64,000 nt of DNA from Methylocella silvestris BL2 (GTDB lineage Bacteria; Pseudomonadota; Alphaproteobacteria; Rhizobiales; Beijerinckiaceae), in the NCBI RefSeq assembly GCF_000021745.1, contig NC_011666.1, positions 3,127,001 to 3,191,000 of the forward strand. Reading direction: 5' to 3'. The notes beneath the pieces were generated by a model. It had not been told where the DNA came from and did not search any database. It saw only the letters and a program-made list of their open reading frames with translations. This document shows positions 8,501 to 16,543 of this stretch, one piece after another. Every line of letters starts with the position of its first letter. Position 1 is the stretch's first letter. Position numbers and translations under genes: made by a program.

Positions 8501-9508
8501 ATGAAGCAATATCAAGCATATAGATTTTCCGTGGCGCCTATGATGGACTGGACGGACCGGCATTGCCGGTCTTTCCATCGTCTTCTGACCCGTCGTGCGC
8601 GGCTGTATACGGAAATGGTGACGACGGGCGCGGTCCTGCACGGCCAGCGCGACCGGCTGCTTGGGTTCGACGCGGCGGAGCATCCCCTCGCTGCGCAGCT
8701 TGGCGGGTCGGATCCCGCCGATCTTGCGGCCGCCGCGCGCATCTGCGCCGATTTCGGCTATGACGAAATAAACCTCAATGCGGGCTGCCCGTCGAAGCGC
8801 GTGCAGAACGGCGCCTTCGGGGCCTGCCTCATGCGCGAGCCGGAGCTCGTTGGCGACTGCGTCGCCGCGATGAAGGCGGCCGTGTCCGCGCCCGTCACGG
8901 TCAAATGCCGCATCGGCGTCGACGAGCAGGAGCCGCGCGAGGCGCTGTTCGCCTTCGCGGAAACGGTGCTCGGAGCCGGCGCCGACGCCCTGATCGTCCA
9001 TGCGCGCAAAGCCTGGCTGGAAGGCCTCTCGCCGAAAGACAACCGTCATATCCCGCCGCTCGATTATGCGCTGGTCCATGAGCTGAAGCGGCGTTTCCCC
9101 GATACGCCGATCGCCATCAATGGCGGGCTCGATACGATCGACGCCATGCGCGCCCAACTGGATCATGTCGACGGCGTGATGATCGGGCGCGCCGCCTATC
9201 AGGATCCCGCGCTGCTGCTTGAGGTCGATCCGGTCTTCTTCGGCGAGGACGCCCCCTTCTCAGAGATGGCGCAGGCGATCGAGGCTTTTACGCCCTATAT
9301 CGCGGCGCGGCTGACGGAAGGAGTTCCGCTCAACGCCATGGTCCGGCATCTGCTCGGCGCTTTTAATGGCCGGCCGGGGGCGCGCGCCTTCCGCCGGCAT
9401 CTGGCGACGGAATCCGTCAAGCCCGGCGCCGGGCTTGAGGTCCTGCGCGCGGCGCTGGCGCTGATTGGCTCGAGAGCGGGCGAGGATCAGGCAGAGGCGG
9501 CGGAATAG
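8501..9508 (+). CDS. dusA: tRNA-dihydrouridine(20/20a) synthase DusA
   Basis: FMN-dependent enzyme that reduces uridine 20/20a in the tRNA D-loop; 335 residues, normal DusA length. Hallmarks are FSVAPMMDWTDRHCR at the N-terminus, the catalytic-cysteine segment NLNAGCPSKRVQNGAFGA, VKCRIGVDEQEP, the flavin-phosphate region AINGGLDT, and DGVMIGRAAYQDP. The gene stands alone between an integrase relic and a convergent DUF815 ATPase gene. No Shine-Dalgarno is visible, and the 50 bases around the start (8481-8530) contain only 15 G or C. This contrasts sharply with the rest of the gene and suggests that the 5' end was replaced by insertion of a mobile element. Confidence 0.95.
   Translation: MKQYQAYRFSVAPMMDWTDRHCRSFHRLLTRRARLYTEMVTTGAVLHGQRDRLLGFDAAEHPLAAQLGGSDPADLAAAARICADFGYDEINLNAGCPSKRVQNGAFGACLMREPELVGDCVAAMKAAVSAPVTVKCRIGVDEQEPREALFAFAETVLGAGADALIVHARKAWLEGLSPKDNRHIPPLDYALVHELKRRFPDTPIAINGGLDTIDAMRAQLDHVDGVMIGRAAYQDPALLLEVDPVFFGEDAPFSEMAQAIEAFTPYIAARLTEGVPLNAMVRHLLGAFNGRPGARAFRRHLATESVKPGAGLEVLRAALALIGSRAGEDQAEAAE
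8525..8556 (+). other. Candidate attachment site at the 5' end of dusA
   Basis: The conserved start of dusA (around GTGGCGCCTATGATGGACTG) is the region used as attB by the established group of dusA-associated integrases. Here it marks the boundary between AT-rich upstream DNA and GC-rich dusA coding sequence and lies about 130 bases from the integrase relic start. I did not find the second attachment-site copy in this window, so this is an inferred, not demonstrated, crossover site. Confidence 0.4.
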
Positions 9509-9574
9509 CTGCGGCCACTTCATACGTTCGGCGTGACGAAGGCGCCGATCGGCGGTTCTCCGCCGCAAACGGTC

Positions 9575-10474
9575 TCAATCGAGCCGCTTGCCGAGCCGCC
9601 CCGCGAGATCCTGAATATATTGGAAGGCGGTGCGCCCCGAGCGAGCGCCGCGGGTGATCGCCCATTCCAGCGCCTCGCGCTCGATCGCGGGGCGGTCCTG
9701 CGCGAGGCCAAAATGTTCGGCGTAACCGAACACCATGTCGAGATATTCGGCCTGTGAACAGGCGTGGAAGCCAAGCCAGAGACCGAAGCGATCGGACAAC
9801 GAGACTTTCTCCTCGACGGCTTCGCCCGGATTGATCGCCGTGCCGCGCTCATTGTCGACCATCTCGCGCGAGAGGATATGGCGCCGGTTGGAGGTCGCGT
9901 AGAACAGGACGTTTTGCGGGCGCCCCTCGATGCCGCCCTCGAGCACCGCCTTCAGCGATTTATAATTCGTGTCGGCGGCGTCGAAGGAAAGATCGTCGCA
10001 AAACACGACGAAGCGATAGGACGCCTCGCGCAACACCCCCATCAGCAGCGGCAGGCTGTCGATGTCTTCGCGATGGATCTCAATCAGTTTCAGGGGCGCG
10101 AGCCCGCCGACGCCGCTGAGGCGCGTGTTGACGTCGGCGTGCGCCGCCTTGACCAGCGAGGATTTGCCCATTCCGCGCGCGCCCCACAAAAGCGCGTTAT
10201 TGGCCGGAAATCCGCGCGCGAAGCGCTCGGTATTGTCGGTCAATATGTCGCGCAGCCGGTCGATGCCGCGCAGCAGCGCCATGTCGACGCGATTGACCCG
10301 TGCGACGGCGGACAGATGCGGCGCATGGGCCGAGAAGATAAAGGCGTCGGCGGCGGAGAAATCCTGTCTTTCAGGCGCCGCGGGGACCAGCCGCTCCAGC
10401 GCCGCCGCGATCCGCTCGAGGGCCTCGGCAGCGCGGGACAGGGACGGGGCGTCATAGGGTTCGGAACTGGTCAT
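9575..10474 (-). CDS. DUF815 family P-loop ATP-binding protein
   Basis: Predicted AAA+-like ATPase of the DUF815 family, 299 residues from the ATG at 10474; cellular role unknown. Walker A is LLWGARGMGKSSLVKAAH and Walker B is RFVVFCDDLSFD, followed by KSLKAVLEGGIE and FYATSNRRHIL, which resembles a sensor-1 segment. The longer in-frame extension upstream of 10474 is arginine-rich and would run into the carbonic anhydrase promoter region, so it is not used. The gene is convergent with dusA and divergent from the carbonic anhydrase gene. The family is widespread in alphaproteobacteria as a single-gene locus. Confidence 0.85.
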   Translation of the reverse strand: MTSSEPYDAPSLSRAAEALERIAAALERLVPAAPERQDFSAADAFIFSAHAPHLSAVARVNRVDMALLRGIDRLRDILTDNTERFARGFPANNALLWGARGMGKSSLVKAAHADVNTRLSGVGGLAPLKLIEIHREDIDSLPLLMGVLREASYRFVVFCDDLSFDAADTNYKSLKAVLEGGIEGRPQNVLFYATSNRRHILSREMVDNERGTAINPGEAVEEKVSLSDRFGLWLGFHACSQAEYLDMVFGYAEHFGLAQDRPAIEREALEWAITRGARSGRTAFQYIQDLAGRLGKRLD

Positions 10475-10634
10475 TTGCGCGGATCGGCCCGATCGGGAAA
10501 GGCGCGTTTTAGAGCATGATCGAAGGCGCTTGGCCAGATGGCGATCTGGCCGCTGATTGACGGTCGCGGCGATTTGGCTAATCCTCGCAACCTTAACCGT
10601 CGCCAATGAACGACGGGGTCGATCGGGGGTCGAA

Positions 10635-11405
10635 ATGACGAAGTCGAGCCTGGGGCGCCGCGAAGCGCTAAAAGCCTTGGCCGCGTTTGGCTTTTGCGCT
10701 GCTTGCGCCAAGGCGAGCCTGGCGGGAGAAGCGGCGGCGCATTGGAGCTATGAAGGGGATCACGGCCCGGCGCATTGGGGCGATCTCGACGCCGCCGACA
10801 AGATCTGCGCGATCGGCAGTCAGCAATCGCCGATCGCCATCGACAGCTCCATCGCGGCGGAGCTGCCTCCGCTCCGCTTCGACTGGCCCGTCGACGCCGC
10901 CGAGATTGTCAATAACGGTCACACGATCCAGCTCAACTTCGACGAGGGCGCCGCGCTGAAGGTCGGGCCGGACGTCTGGCGGCTCGCGCAACTGCATTTC
11001 CACCATCCATGCGAACATCTGATCGACGACAAGGCCTCGGCGATGGAGATCCATTTCGTCCATCGCAACGAAAAAGGCCTCGCCGTGGTCGGGGCGCTGG
11101 TCAAGCCCGGAAAATCAAATCCGACGTTTCGAAAGATCGTCGCCGCCATGCCGGGCGCTGAAGGTCCGGCGCAGAAGGCGCCGGCGGGCTTAAATCCGCG
11201 CGGGCTTCTGCCGAAAGCGCGCGGCTATTTTCGTTATTCCGGCTCGCTGACGACGCCGCCCTGCAGCGAAACGGTCGATTGGCTGGTGCTGCGCCACCCA
11301 GTCGAGGTTTTGAGCGCAGATATCGACGCTTTCGCAGAGCTTTACCCGATGAACGCGCGGCCGGCGCAGCAGATCGATCGGCGCTTCGTGCTGCGATCTG
11401 TCTAG
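10635..11405 (+). CDS. Alpha-class carbonic anhydrase, probably Tat-exported
   Basis: Zinc enzyme that interconverts CO2 and bicarbonate in the periplasm; 256 residues from the ATG at 10635. The N-terminus SLGRREALKALAAFGF has a twin-arginine pattern and a hydrophobic core. The mature protein begins near HWSYEGDHGPAHWGDL. Zinc-ligand histidines sit in LAQLHFHHPCEHLID (two) and AMEIHFVHRN (one), and the substrate-pocket motif SLTTPPCSETVDWLVL is intact. Length is normal for the bacterial alpha family. The translation can be extended upstream, but the extra codons give no sensible leader. It stands alone, divergent from the DUF815 gene. Confidence 0.93.
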   Translation: MTKSSLGRREALKALAAFGFCAACAKASLAGEAAAHWSYEGDHGPAHWGDLDAADKICAIGSQQSPIAIDSSIAAELPPLRFDWPVDAAEIVNNGHTIQLNFDEGAALKVGPDVWRLAQLHFHHPCEHLIDDKASAMEIHFVHRNEKGLAVVGALVKPGKSNPTFRKIVAAMPGAEGPAQKAPAGLNPRGLLPKARGYFRYSGSLTTPPCSETVDWLVLRHPVEVLSADIDAFAELYPMNARPAQQIDRRFVLRSV

Positions 11406-11596
11406 GCGTTTTTGCGAGGAGGAGCCAGCGCCGCCTCAGCTGGAAGAGCGCGTCGCTCCACGCGCCATGTTGAGTTATCGCGCGCCGTCCCGACCGCCGT
11501 TCCGGGGCTCGCGCCGGCAGCCGCCATCGCCATTGCTTTCACGGCCGCGCCCGCTATAGTCCGGCCGCTCCGGGGGGACCTGGAACGCATGTGCAA

Positions 11597-11604
11597 AGAG
11601 GAGG
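11597..11604 (+). promoter_or_regulatory. Ribosome-binding site that fixes a TTG start for yajC
   Basis: The purine-rich run AGAGGAGG ends seven bases before a TTG codon at 11612, giving the family-typical N-terminus M-FTPAFAQ. The GTG at 11591 lies before this site and would add seven unlikely residues. The site therefore decides the start. Confidence 0.75.
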
Positions 11605-11611
11605 CAGAGAA

Positions 11612-11956
11612 TTGTTTACCCCAGCTTTCGCCCAGGCGGCCGGCGGCGCGGGCGGCGGAGCGACGGATCTGATCGTGCAGCTGATCCCCTTCGCGCTGAT
11701 CCTCGCGATCATGTATTTCCTCATCATGCGGCCGCAGCAGAAGCGCGCCCGCGAACATGCCGACCTCATCAAGAATTTGCGTCGCGGCGATAGCGTCGTC
11801 ACCTCCGGCGGCCTGATCGGCAAGGTGACGAAAGTCATCGACGACGCCGAGGTCGAGCTCGAAATCGCCCCGAATGTGCGGGTCCGGGTGGCGCGCGGCC
11901 TCGTCACGGACGTCCGGTCGAAGGGCGAGCCCGTCAAGGACGCGGCGAACTCTTAA
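11612..11956 (+). CDS. yajC: Preprotein translocase accessory subunit YajC
   Basis: Small inner-membrane partner of SecDF in the Sec translocon holocomplex; 114 residues from a TTG start. A short N-terminus leads to one transmembrane helix (LIPFALILAIMYFLIMRPQQ, about residues 22-41) with the diagnostic RPQQKRAREH at its cytoplasmic end. A compact beta domain follows (RRGDSVVTSGGLIGKVTKV). It is followed by secD after about 60 bases and then secF, the conserved yajC-secD-secF order, so one operon is likely. Confidence 0.93.
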   Translation: MFTPAFAQAAGGAGGGATDLIVQLIPFALILAIMYFLIMRPQQKRAREHADLIKNLRRGDSVVTSGGLIGKVTKVIDDAEVELEIAPNVRVRVARGLVTDVRSKGEPVKDAANS

Positions 11957-12018
11957 ACTTAACCTTCCGCCGGGCGCAGCGCGCGCTCCCGCCTGATCCT
12001 CCGGACGATCTCAAATCT

Positions 12019-13617
12019 ATGCTGCGTTTCGCGACCTGGAAAATTGTCTCGATCGTGATGATGACCGTCATCGCGCTGCTCCTCATCGTGCCGAGCTTGC
12101 TCGGGCCGCAGAGCCGCGCGGCGCTGATGGCGCATGCGCCGAGCTTCCTGCCGATCCGGCCGATCGTCCTCGGCCTCGACCTGCAGGGCGGCTCGCATGT
12201 CTTGCTCGAAGTCGACGGCCAGTCGGTCGTCAAGACGCTGATCGACAATCTGCGCGACAGCGTCCGCCGCACCCTGCGCGAAGAGAAGGCCTCGATCTCC
12301 GGCGGCATTGGCGTGCTGCCGCGCGGCGTGCAGCTGCGCATTCCGGACGCCGCCGAGCGCGAGCGGATCATGCCGAAGCTGCGCCTGCTTACGGCTCCGG
12401 CGAGCGCCGGCATTTCCGGCGTCGGCGGCGCGTCGGTCTTCGACGTCACGGAGACGGCCGACGGCCTCATCCAGTTCACAGTGACCGAGGCGGGGATCAA
12501 GGCCAAGATGCGCCGGGCGGTCGAACAGTCGATCGAGGTTTTGCGCCGGCGCGTCGACGCCCTTGGCACCACCGAACCGAATATCCAGCGCCAGGGCGAC
12601 GACCGCGTGCTGGTCGAAGTGCCGGGCCTGCAGGATACTGGAAAACTCAAGGAAATCCTCGGCACGACTGCGAAGCTTGAGTTTCGTCTCGTTTCCGACA
12701 CCGGCGCCGACCCCGCCGAGACGGAAATGCTCGAAGAGGTCGAACGGCCGGGCTCGAAGCTTCCCGTGCAGAAGCGCGTGATGGTGCAGGGCGAGGATCT
12801 GACCGACGCCCAGCCCGGCTTCGACCAGCGCACGCAGGAGCCCGTCGTCAATTTCCGCTTCAATATTCGCGGCGGCCAGCGCTTCGGCGAGGTCACTTCC
12901 GAAAATGTCGGGCGCCCCTTCGCCATCGTGCTCGATGGCAAGGTGATTTCGGCGCCGCGCATTCTCGGGCCGATTACCGGCGGCTCCGGGCAGATCTCGG
13001 GCCACTTCACCGTGGAATCCGCCAATAATCTCGCGATCCTGCTGCGCGCCGGCGCGCTTCCGGCCAAGCTCACCATCGTCGAGGAGCGCACGGTCGGGCC
13101 GGGCCTTGGCCAGGATTCAATCGACGCCGGCAAGCGCGCGGCCTATGTCGGCGCGGCGCTGGTCGCTTGCTATATGCTGATCACCTACGGGATTTTCGGC
13201 GTCTTCGCCAACATCGCGCTGTTCGTTCACATCGCTTTCATTTTTGCGGGTCTCGTGTTGCTTGGCGCGACGCTGACGCTTCCCGGCATCGCCGGCATCG
13301 TTCTCACCATCGGCATGGCGGTCGATTCCAATGTGCTGATCTATGAGCGCATCCGCGAGGAATCGCATGCCGGCCGCTCGATCGTCTCCTCGCTCGACGC
13401 CGGCTTCAAGCGCGCCTTCGCGACCATCGTCGATTCCAACGTCACCATGTTCGTCGCCGCCGCGATCCTGTATTTTCTGGGATCTGGCCCGGTGCGCGGC
13501 TTCGCCGTGTCGCTCGCGCTCGGCATTTTAACGACCATCGTGACGGCGGTGACCATGACGCGCATGATGATCACGCTGTGGTATCGCTACAAGCGGCCGG
13601 TCAAGCTGCCGATTTGA
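12019..13617 (+). CDS. secD: Protein translocase subunit SecD
   Basis: RND-like inner-membrane protein that, with SecF, uses the proton gradient to complete protein export through SecYEG; 532 residues. Seen are the N-terminal helix, GLDLQGGSHVLLEVDG (D1 motif), the large periplasmic P1 region with QRQGDDRVLVEVPGLQDT, and the C-terminal six-helix bundle. That bundle contains GIAGIVLTIGMAVDSNVLI and YERIREE, carrying the conserved aspartate of the proton path. It lies between yajC and secF (35-base gap), all in one direction. Confidence 0.96.
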   Translation: MLRFATWKIVSIVMMTVIALLLIVPSLLGPQSRAALMAHAPSFLPIRPIVLGLDLQGGSHVLLEVDGQSVVKTLIDNLRDSVRRTLREEKASISGGIGVLPRGVQLRIPDAAERERIMPKLRLLTAPASAGISGVGGASVFDVTETADGLIQFTVTEAGIKAKMRRAVEQSIEVLRRRVDALGTTEPNIQRQGDDRVLVEVPGLQDTGKLKEILGTTAKLEFRLVSDTGADPAETEMLEEVERPGSKLPVQKRVMVQGEDLTDAQPGFDQRTQEPVVNFRFNIRGGQRFGEVTSENVGRPFAIVLDGKVISAPRILGPITGGSGQISGHFTVESANNLAILLRAGALPAKLTIVEERTVGPGLGQDSIDAGKRAAYVGAALVACYMLITYGIFGVFANIALFVHIAFIFAGLVLLGATLTLPGIAGIVLTIGMAVDSNVLIYERIREESHAGRSIVSSLDAGFKRAFATIVDSNVTMFVAAAILYFLGSGPVRGFAVSLALGILTTIVTAVTMTRMMITLWYRYKRPVKLPI

Positions 13618-13652
13618 ATCGGCGCGGCCGCTCAGGCAAAGGGCTCTTCGAG

Positions 13653-14609
13653 ATGAAACTTCTGCGCCTCGCGCCAGAGAACACCAAATTCCCGTTCATG
13701 CGCTTCCGGCGCATCAGCTATCCGTTCTCGGCGGTGATGTCGATCATTTCGGTCGTGCTGTTCCTGACGCTCGGCATGAATTTCGGCATCGATTTTTCCG
13801 GCGGCACGCTGGTCGAATTGCGCGCCAAATCGGGAGCCGCGGACATCGCCCAGCTGCGCGCGATCGCCGAAAACATGCATGTCGGCGAGGTCGAGGTGCA
13901 GGGCTTCGGCCAACCCTCGGACGTCACGCTGCGTTTTGGCGTCCAGCATAGCGAACAGGGCGACGCCGCGGCGCAGGAGGCGGCGATCGCGCGCGTGAAG
14001 GACGCGGTCGGAAATGACTACGAGTTCCGCCGCGTCGAGGTCGTCGGGCCGCGCGTGTCGGGCGAACTTGTGCAATCCGGCACGCTTGGCGTCGTTGTCG
14101 CGATCGTCGCCGTGCTCTGCTATCTTTGGTTCCGCTTCGAGTGGCAATTCGCCGTCGGCGCGATCATCGCCACCATGCATGATTTGTTGCTGACGGTTGG
14201 CTTCTTCTCGCTGACAAGGCTCGAATTCAACACGACGTCGATCGCGGCGATCCTGACCATCGTCGGCTATTCGCTGAACGAGACTGTCGTCGTGCTCGAC
14301 CGCATCCGCGAAATGATGCGCAAATACCGCAAGATGCCGACCGACGAGCTGATCGATCTCTCGGTCAACGCCGTGCTGCCGCGAACCATCATGACTGCGA
14401 CGACCGTGTTTCTCGCGCTTTTGTCCCTGGTGGTGTTCGGCGGCCAGGTCATCCGTTCCTTCTCGATCGCGATGATCTGGGGAATTTTCGTCGCCACCTA
14501 TTCATCGGTCTTCATCTGCTCGCCGATGCTGATCTACCTTGGCCTGCGCAATGAGACTGTCGGGCCCGAGCCGACCCCCGGCGGCAAGCTCGCCAAGAAT
14601 CCGGCCTGA
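13653..14609 (+). CDS. secF: Protein translocase subunit SecF
   Basis: Partner of SecD in the Sec translocon; 318 residues from the ATG at 13653 (MKLLRLAPENTKFPFMRFR). The in-frame extension to 13578 overlaps secD and is not used. The protein shows the first helix, the short periplasmic domain with GIDFSGGTLVELR, and the six-helix bundle with SIAAILTIVGYSLNETVVVL and DRIRE. It is separated from secD by 35 bases and followed after 56 bases by an Mth938-domain gene, the usual arrangement in Hyphomicrobiales. Confidence 0.96.
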   Translation: MKLLRLAPENTKFPFMRFRRISYPFSAVMSIISVVLFLTLGMNFGIDFSGGTLVELRAKSGAADIAQLRAIAENMHVGEVEVQGFGQPSDVTLRFGVQHSEQGDAAAQEAAIARVKDAVGNDYEFRRVEVVGPRVSGELVQSGTLGVVVAIVAVLCYLWFRFEWQFAVGAIIATMHDLLLTVGFFSLTRLEFNTTSIAAILTIVGYSLNETVVVLDRIREMMRKYRKMPTDELIDLSVNAVLPRTIMTATTVFLALLSLVVFGGQVIRSFSIAMIWGIFVATYSSVFICSPMLIYLGLRNETVGPEPTPGGKLAKNPA

Positions 14610-14665
14610 TCTGACGCCGCCGCGCAACCGCCGGGACACGCCACTGCGCTGCCGAAGGGCCTGCG

Positions 14666-15064
14666 ATGCCGACTGACGCGCACGAGCCGAAATGCCCCGG
14701 TTTCCTGCCCGGCGCGCACGCCATCGACGGCTATGGCTCCGGCGGTTTCCGCTTCGGCGGCATGTCGCATCGCGGTTCGATCCTGGCGCTGCCGTCCGGC
14801 GTCTATGCCTGGAGCGCGCTTGAACCGGCCGACATCACCGCCGCCTCGCTCGGCCAGCTGTTCGCCGAGGAGCGCGGCCTGATCGAGCATGTTCTGATCG
14901 GCGTCGGCGTCGCGATGGGTTCGCTCGACGCCGAGCTGAAACGCCGGCTTAACGCTGCCGGCATCCGCGCCGAGCCGATGCAGACGGGCGCCGCGGCGCG
15001 CACCTATAATATTCTGCTCGGCGAGAAGCGGCGGGTCGCCGCCGCGCTTTTGGCGGTTCCCTGA
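14666..15064 (+). CDS. Mth938-like domain protein (DUF498 family)
   Basis: Small cytosolic protein of 132 residues with the Mth938 fold, homologous to human NDUFAF3; biochemical role in bacteria unknown. Recognisable segments are IDGYGSGGFRFGGMSHRGSI, HVLIGVGVAMGSLDAELKR and the C-terminal GAAARTYNILLGEKRRVAAA. Its stop overlaps the start of the next gene (ATGA at 15061-15064), so the two are translationally coupled. The neighbour is an NDUFAF6-like phytoene/squalene synthase homologue. Both human counterparts are complex I assembly factors, so a shared role in respiratory complex assembly is an attractive inference. Confidence 0.85.
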   Translation: MPTDAHEPKCPGFLPGAHAIDGYGSGGFRFGGMSHRGSILALPSGVYAWSALEPADITAASLGQLFAEERGLIEHVLIGVGVAMGSLDAELKRRLNAAGIRAEPMQTGAAARTYNILLGEKRRVAAALLAVP

Positions 15065-15927
15065 TGAGCGAAGCTTTGAGCGCCCTCGACGCCGATTACG
15101 CCTATTGCGAGACGATCGTCCGCCGCGACGACCCGGACCGCTGGCTGGCGAGCCTGTTTCTCCCCGAAGGCAAGCGCCGTTACGCGCATGCGCTCTATGC
15201 GTTCAGCCTCGAAATCGCGCGGGTGCGCGAGGTCGTCTCCGAGCCGATGCTGGGCGAAATTCGCTTTCAATGGTGGCGCGAGGCGCTGGAGCAGCCGGAT
15301 CGCGAGGATGTGCGCGCAAACCCTGTCGCCGCCGCCGTGACCGACGTCCTGGTCCGCTTTGATTTGCCGAGCGAACATTTGCTTCAATTGATCGATGCGC
15401 GGCAGTTCGATCTGTTCGACGATCCGATGCAGAGCGTGGACGAGCTTGAGGCCTACGCCAGGGCGACCTCGTCCAATCTGTTCTGCCTGACGCCGATGAT
15501 CCTTGAGCCCGAGACCCCCTCGTCCGGATTCGGCGCCGCCAGCCATGGCGGGACCGCTTATGCGCTGACTGGCCTCTTGCGCGCCTTTCCGTGGCACGCC
15601 GCGCGCGGCCAATGTTACGTTCCGCTCGACATTCTGCGCCGCCACGGGCTGGAGCGCGCGGATGCTGTCTCGGGGCGGGCGTCGCCGGCCCTTTTGGCCG
15701 CCCTTGAGGAGTTCCGCGCTCTCGCCCGGTCGCATCTTGAGATTTTCCTGACCCGGATCGAAGGGCTGCCCGATTTGGCGCGCCCAGCCTTCCTGCCGAT
15801 CTGCCTCTGCGAGCCCTATCTGAGGCTCATGGAGGGGAAGTGCTACGATCCTTTCAAGACCAATGTCGTCCTGCCGCAATGGCGCCGGCAATGGGCGCTC
15901 TGGCGGGCCGCTAAGCACTGGCAGTAA
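15064..15927 (+). CDS. Phytoene/squalene synthase family protein (NDUFAF6-like)
   Basis: All-alpha isoprenoid synthase fold protein of 287 residues: the start YAYCETIVRRDDPDRWLASL, then FLPEGKRRYAHALYAFSLEI and EIRFQWWREALEQPD. The paired DxxxD substrate-binding motifs of true squalene or phytoene synthases are not obvious; the first reads ALYAFSLEIARVRE, without two aspartates. This resembles the NDUFAF6 branch, whose members lack synthase activity. Coupling to the Mth938 gene (NDUFAF3-like) by a stop-start overlap supports the complex I assembly idea over carotenoid or hopanoid synthesis. The family assignment is firm; the function is inferred. Confidence 0.83.
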   Translation: MSEALSALDADYAYCETIVRRDDPDRWLASLFLPEGKRRYAHALYAFSLEIARVREVVSEPMLGEIRFQWWREALEQPDREDVRANPVAAAVTDVLVRFDLPSEHLLQLIDARQFDLFDDPMQSVDELEAYARATSSNLFCLTPMILEPETPSSGFGAASHGGTAYALTGLLRAFPWHAARGQCYVPLDILRRHGLERADAVSGRASPALLAALEEFRALARSHLEIFLTRIEGLPDLARPAFLPICLCEPYLRLMEGKCYDPFKTNVVLPQWRRQWALWRAAKHWQ

Positions 15928-16055
15928 AAATCCGCATCGTCGCGGGGGCTTTTTGCGCAAAAACGGCGACGGTTTAGCCAGGATCATGGCGGCGCCGGCT
16001 TTGCTGGGGCAGTGCGCAGCTTGAACGCATCTGTTCTTGAAAGGAGCCCGACGTC

Positions 16056-16316
16056 ATGCGCATCCAGAGCGAAGGCCAGCCGCATGCTGGCGAGGATTTT
16101 CATTTTTCCGTTTCGGGCGGCGCCGGAGCCAAGACCCTGAAGGCCTATATCGAATATAAGACGGTGCTGGACATCAGCTTTTCCGGGGACCTTCAGCAAA
16201 CGCTCGCGATCCCGTCGCAAACCGGAAAATTCACGCTAAAACTCCTCGCTCATGACGGCGCAGGGGAAAGCGCGGAAATGCGCTATGTGATCGCCGGCGA
16301 GCCGCCAGCGCCCTGA
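16056..16316 (+). CDS. Small conserved hypothetical protein, beta-rich
   Basis: An 86-residue protein preceded by a strong ribosome-binding site (AAAGGAG, about nine bases before ATG). Composition and the alternating hydrophobic pattern (KTLKAYIEYKTVLDISFSG, GKFTLKLLAHDGAGESAEM) suggest a single immunoglobulin-like beta sandwich. It has no signal peptide and no cysteine. A vague resemblance to SoxZ-like sulfur-carrier folds is not strong enough to name it. It stands between the phytoene synthase-like gene and ileS in the same direction. Function unknown. Confidence 0.6.
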   Translation: MRIQSEGQPHAGEDFHFSVSGGAGAKTLKAYIEYKTVLDISFSGDLQQTLAIPSQTGKFTLKLLAHDGAGESAEMRYVIAGEPPAP

Positions 16317-16543
16317 GGCGCAGGGGCGGGAGGCGCATGCGCCCCGTCCCGCAATTGCTTTCTTTTCGCTTTCATTGCTAGAACAGATCCATGATCGGAA
16401 CCGTCCGAAAAAATTCCGCGCTGCGAATTACGCGCCCGGCCCGCGGCTGATTATTTCGCGCGGGGCCGGGACCCTTATCGCTGTTCCGGCGGCCAGTCCG
16501 CGCCGCGCTCGCAACGAGCGCCATCAAACCAGCAGACGCAACC

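Noticed and set aside
16056..16316. SoxZ-like sulfur oxidation protein
   Set aside because: Only a loose beta-sandwich resemblance; no conserved SoxZ segment and no sox genes nearby.
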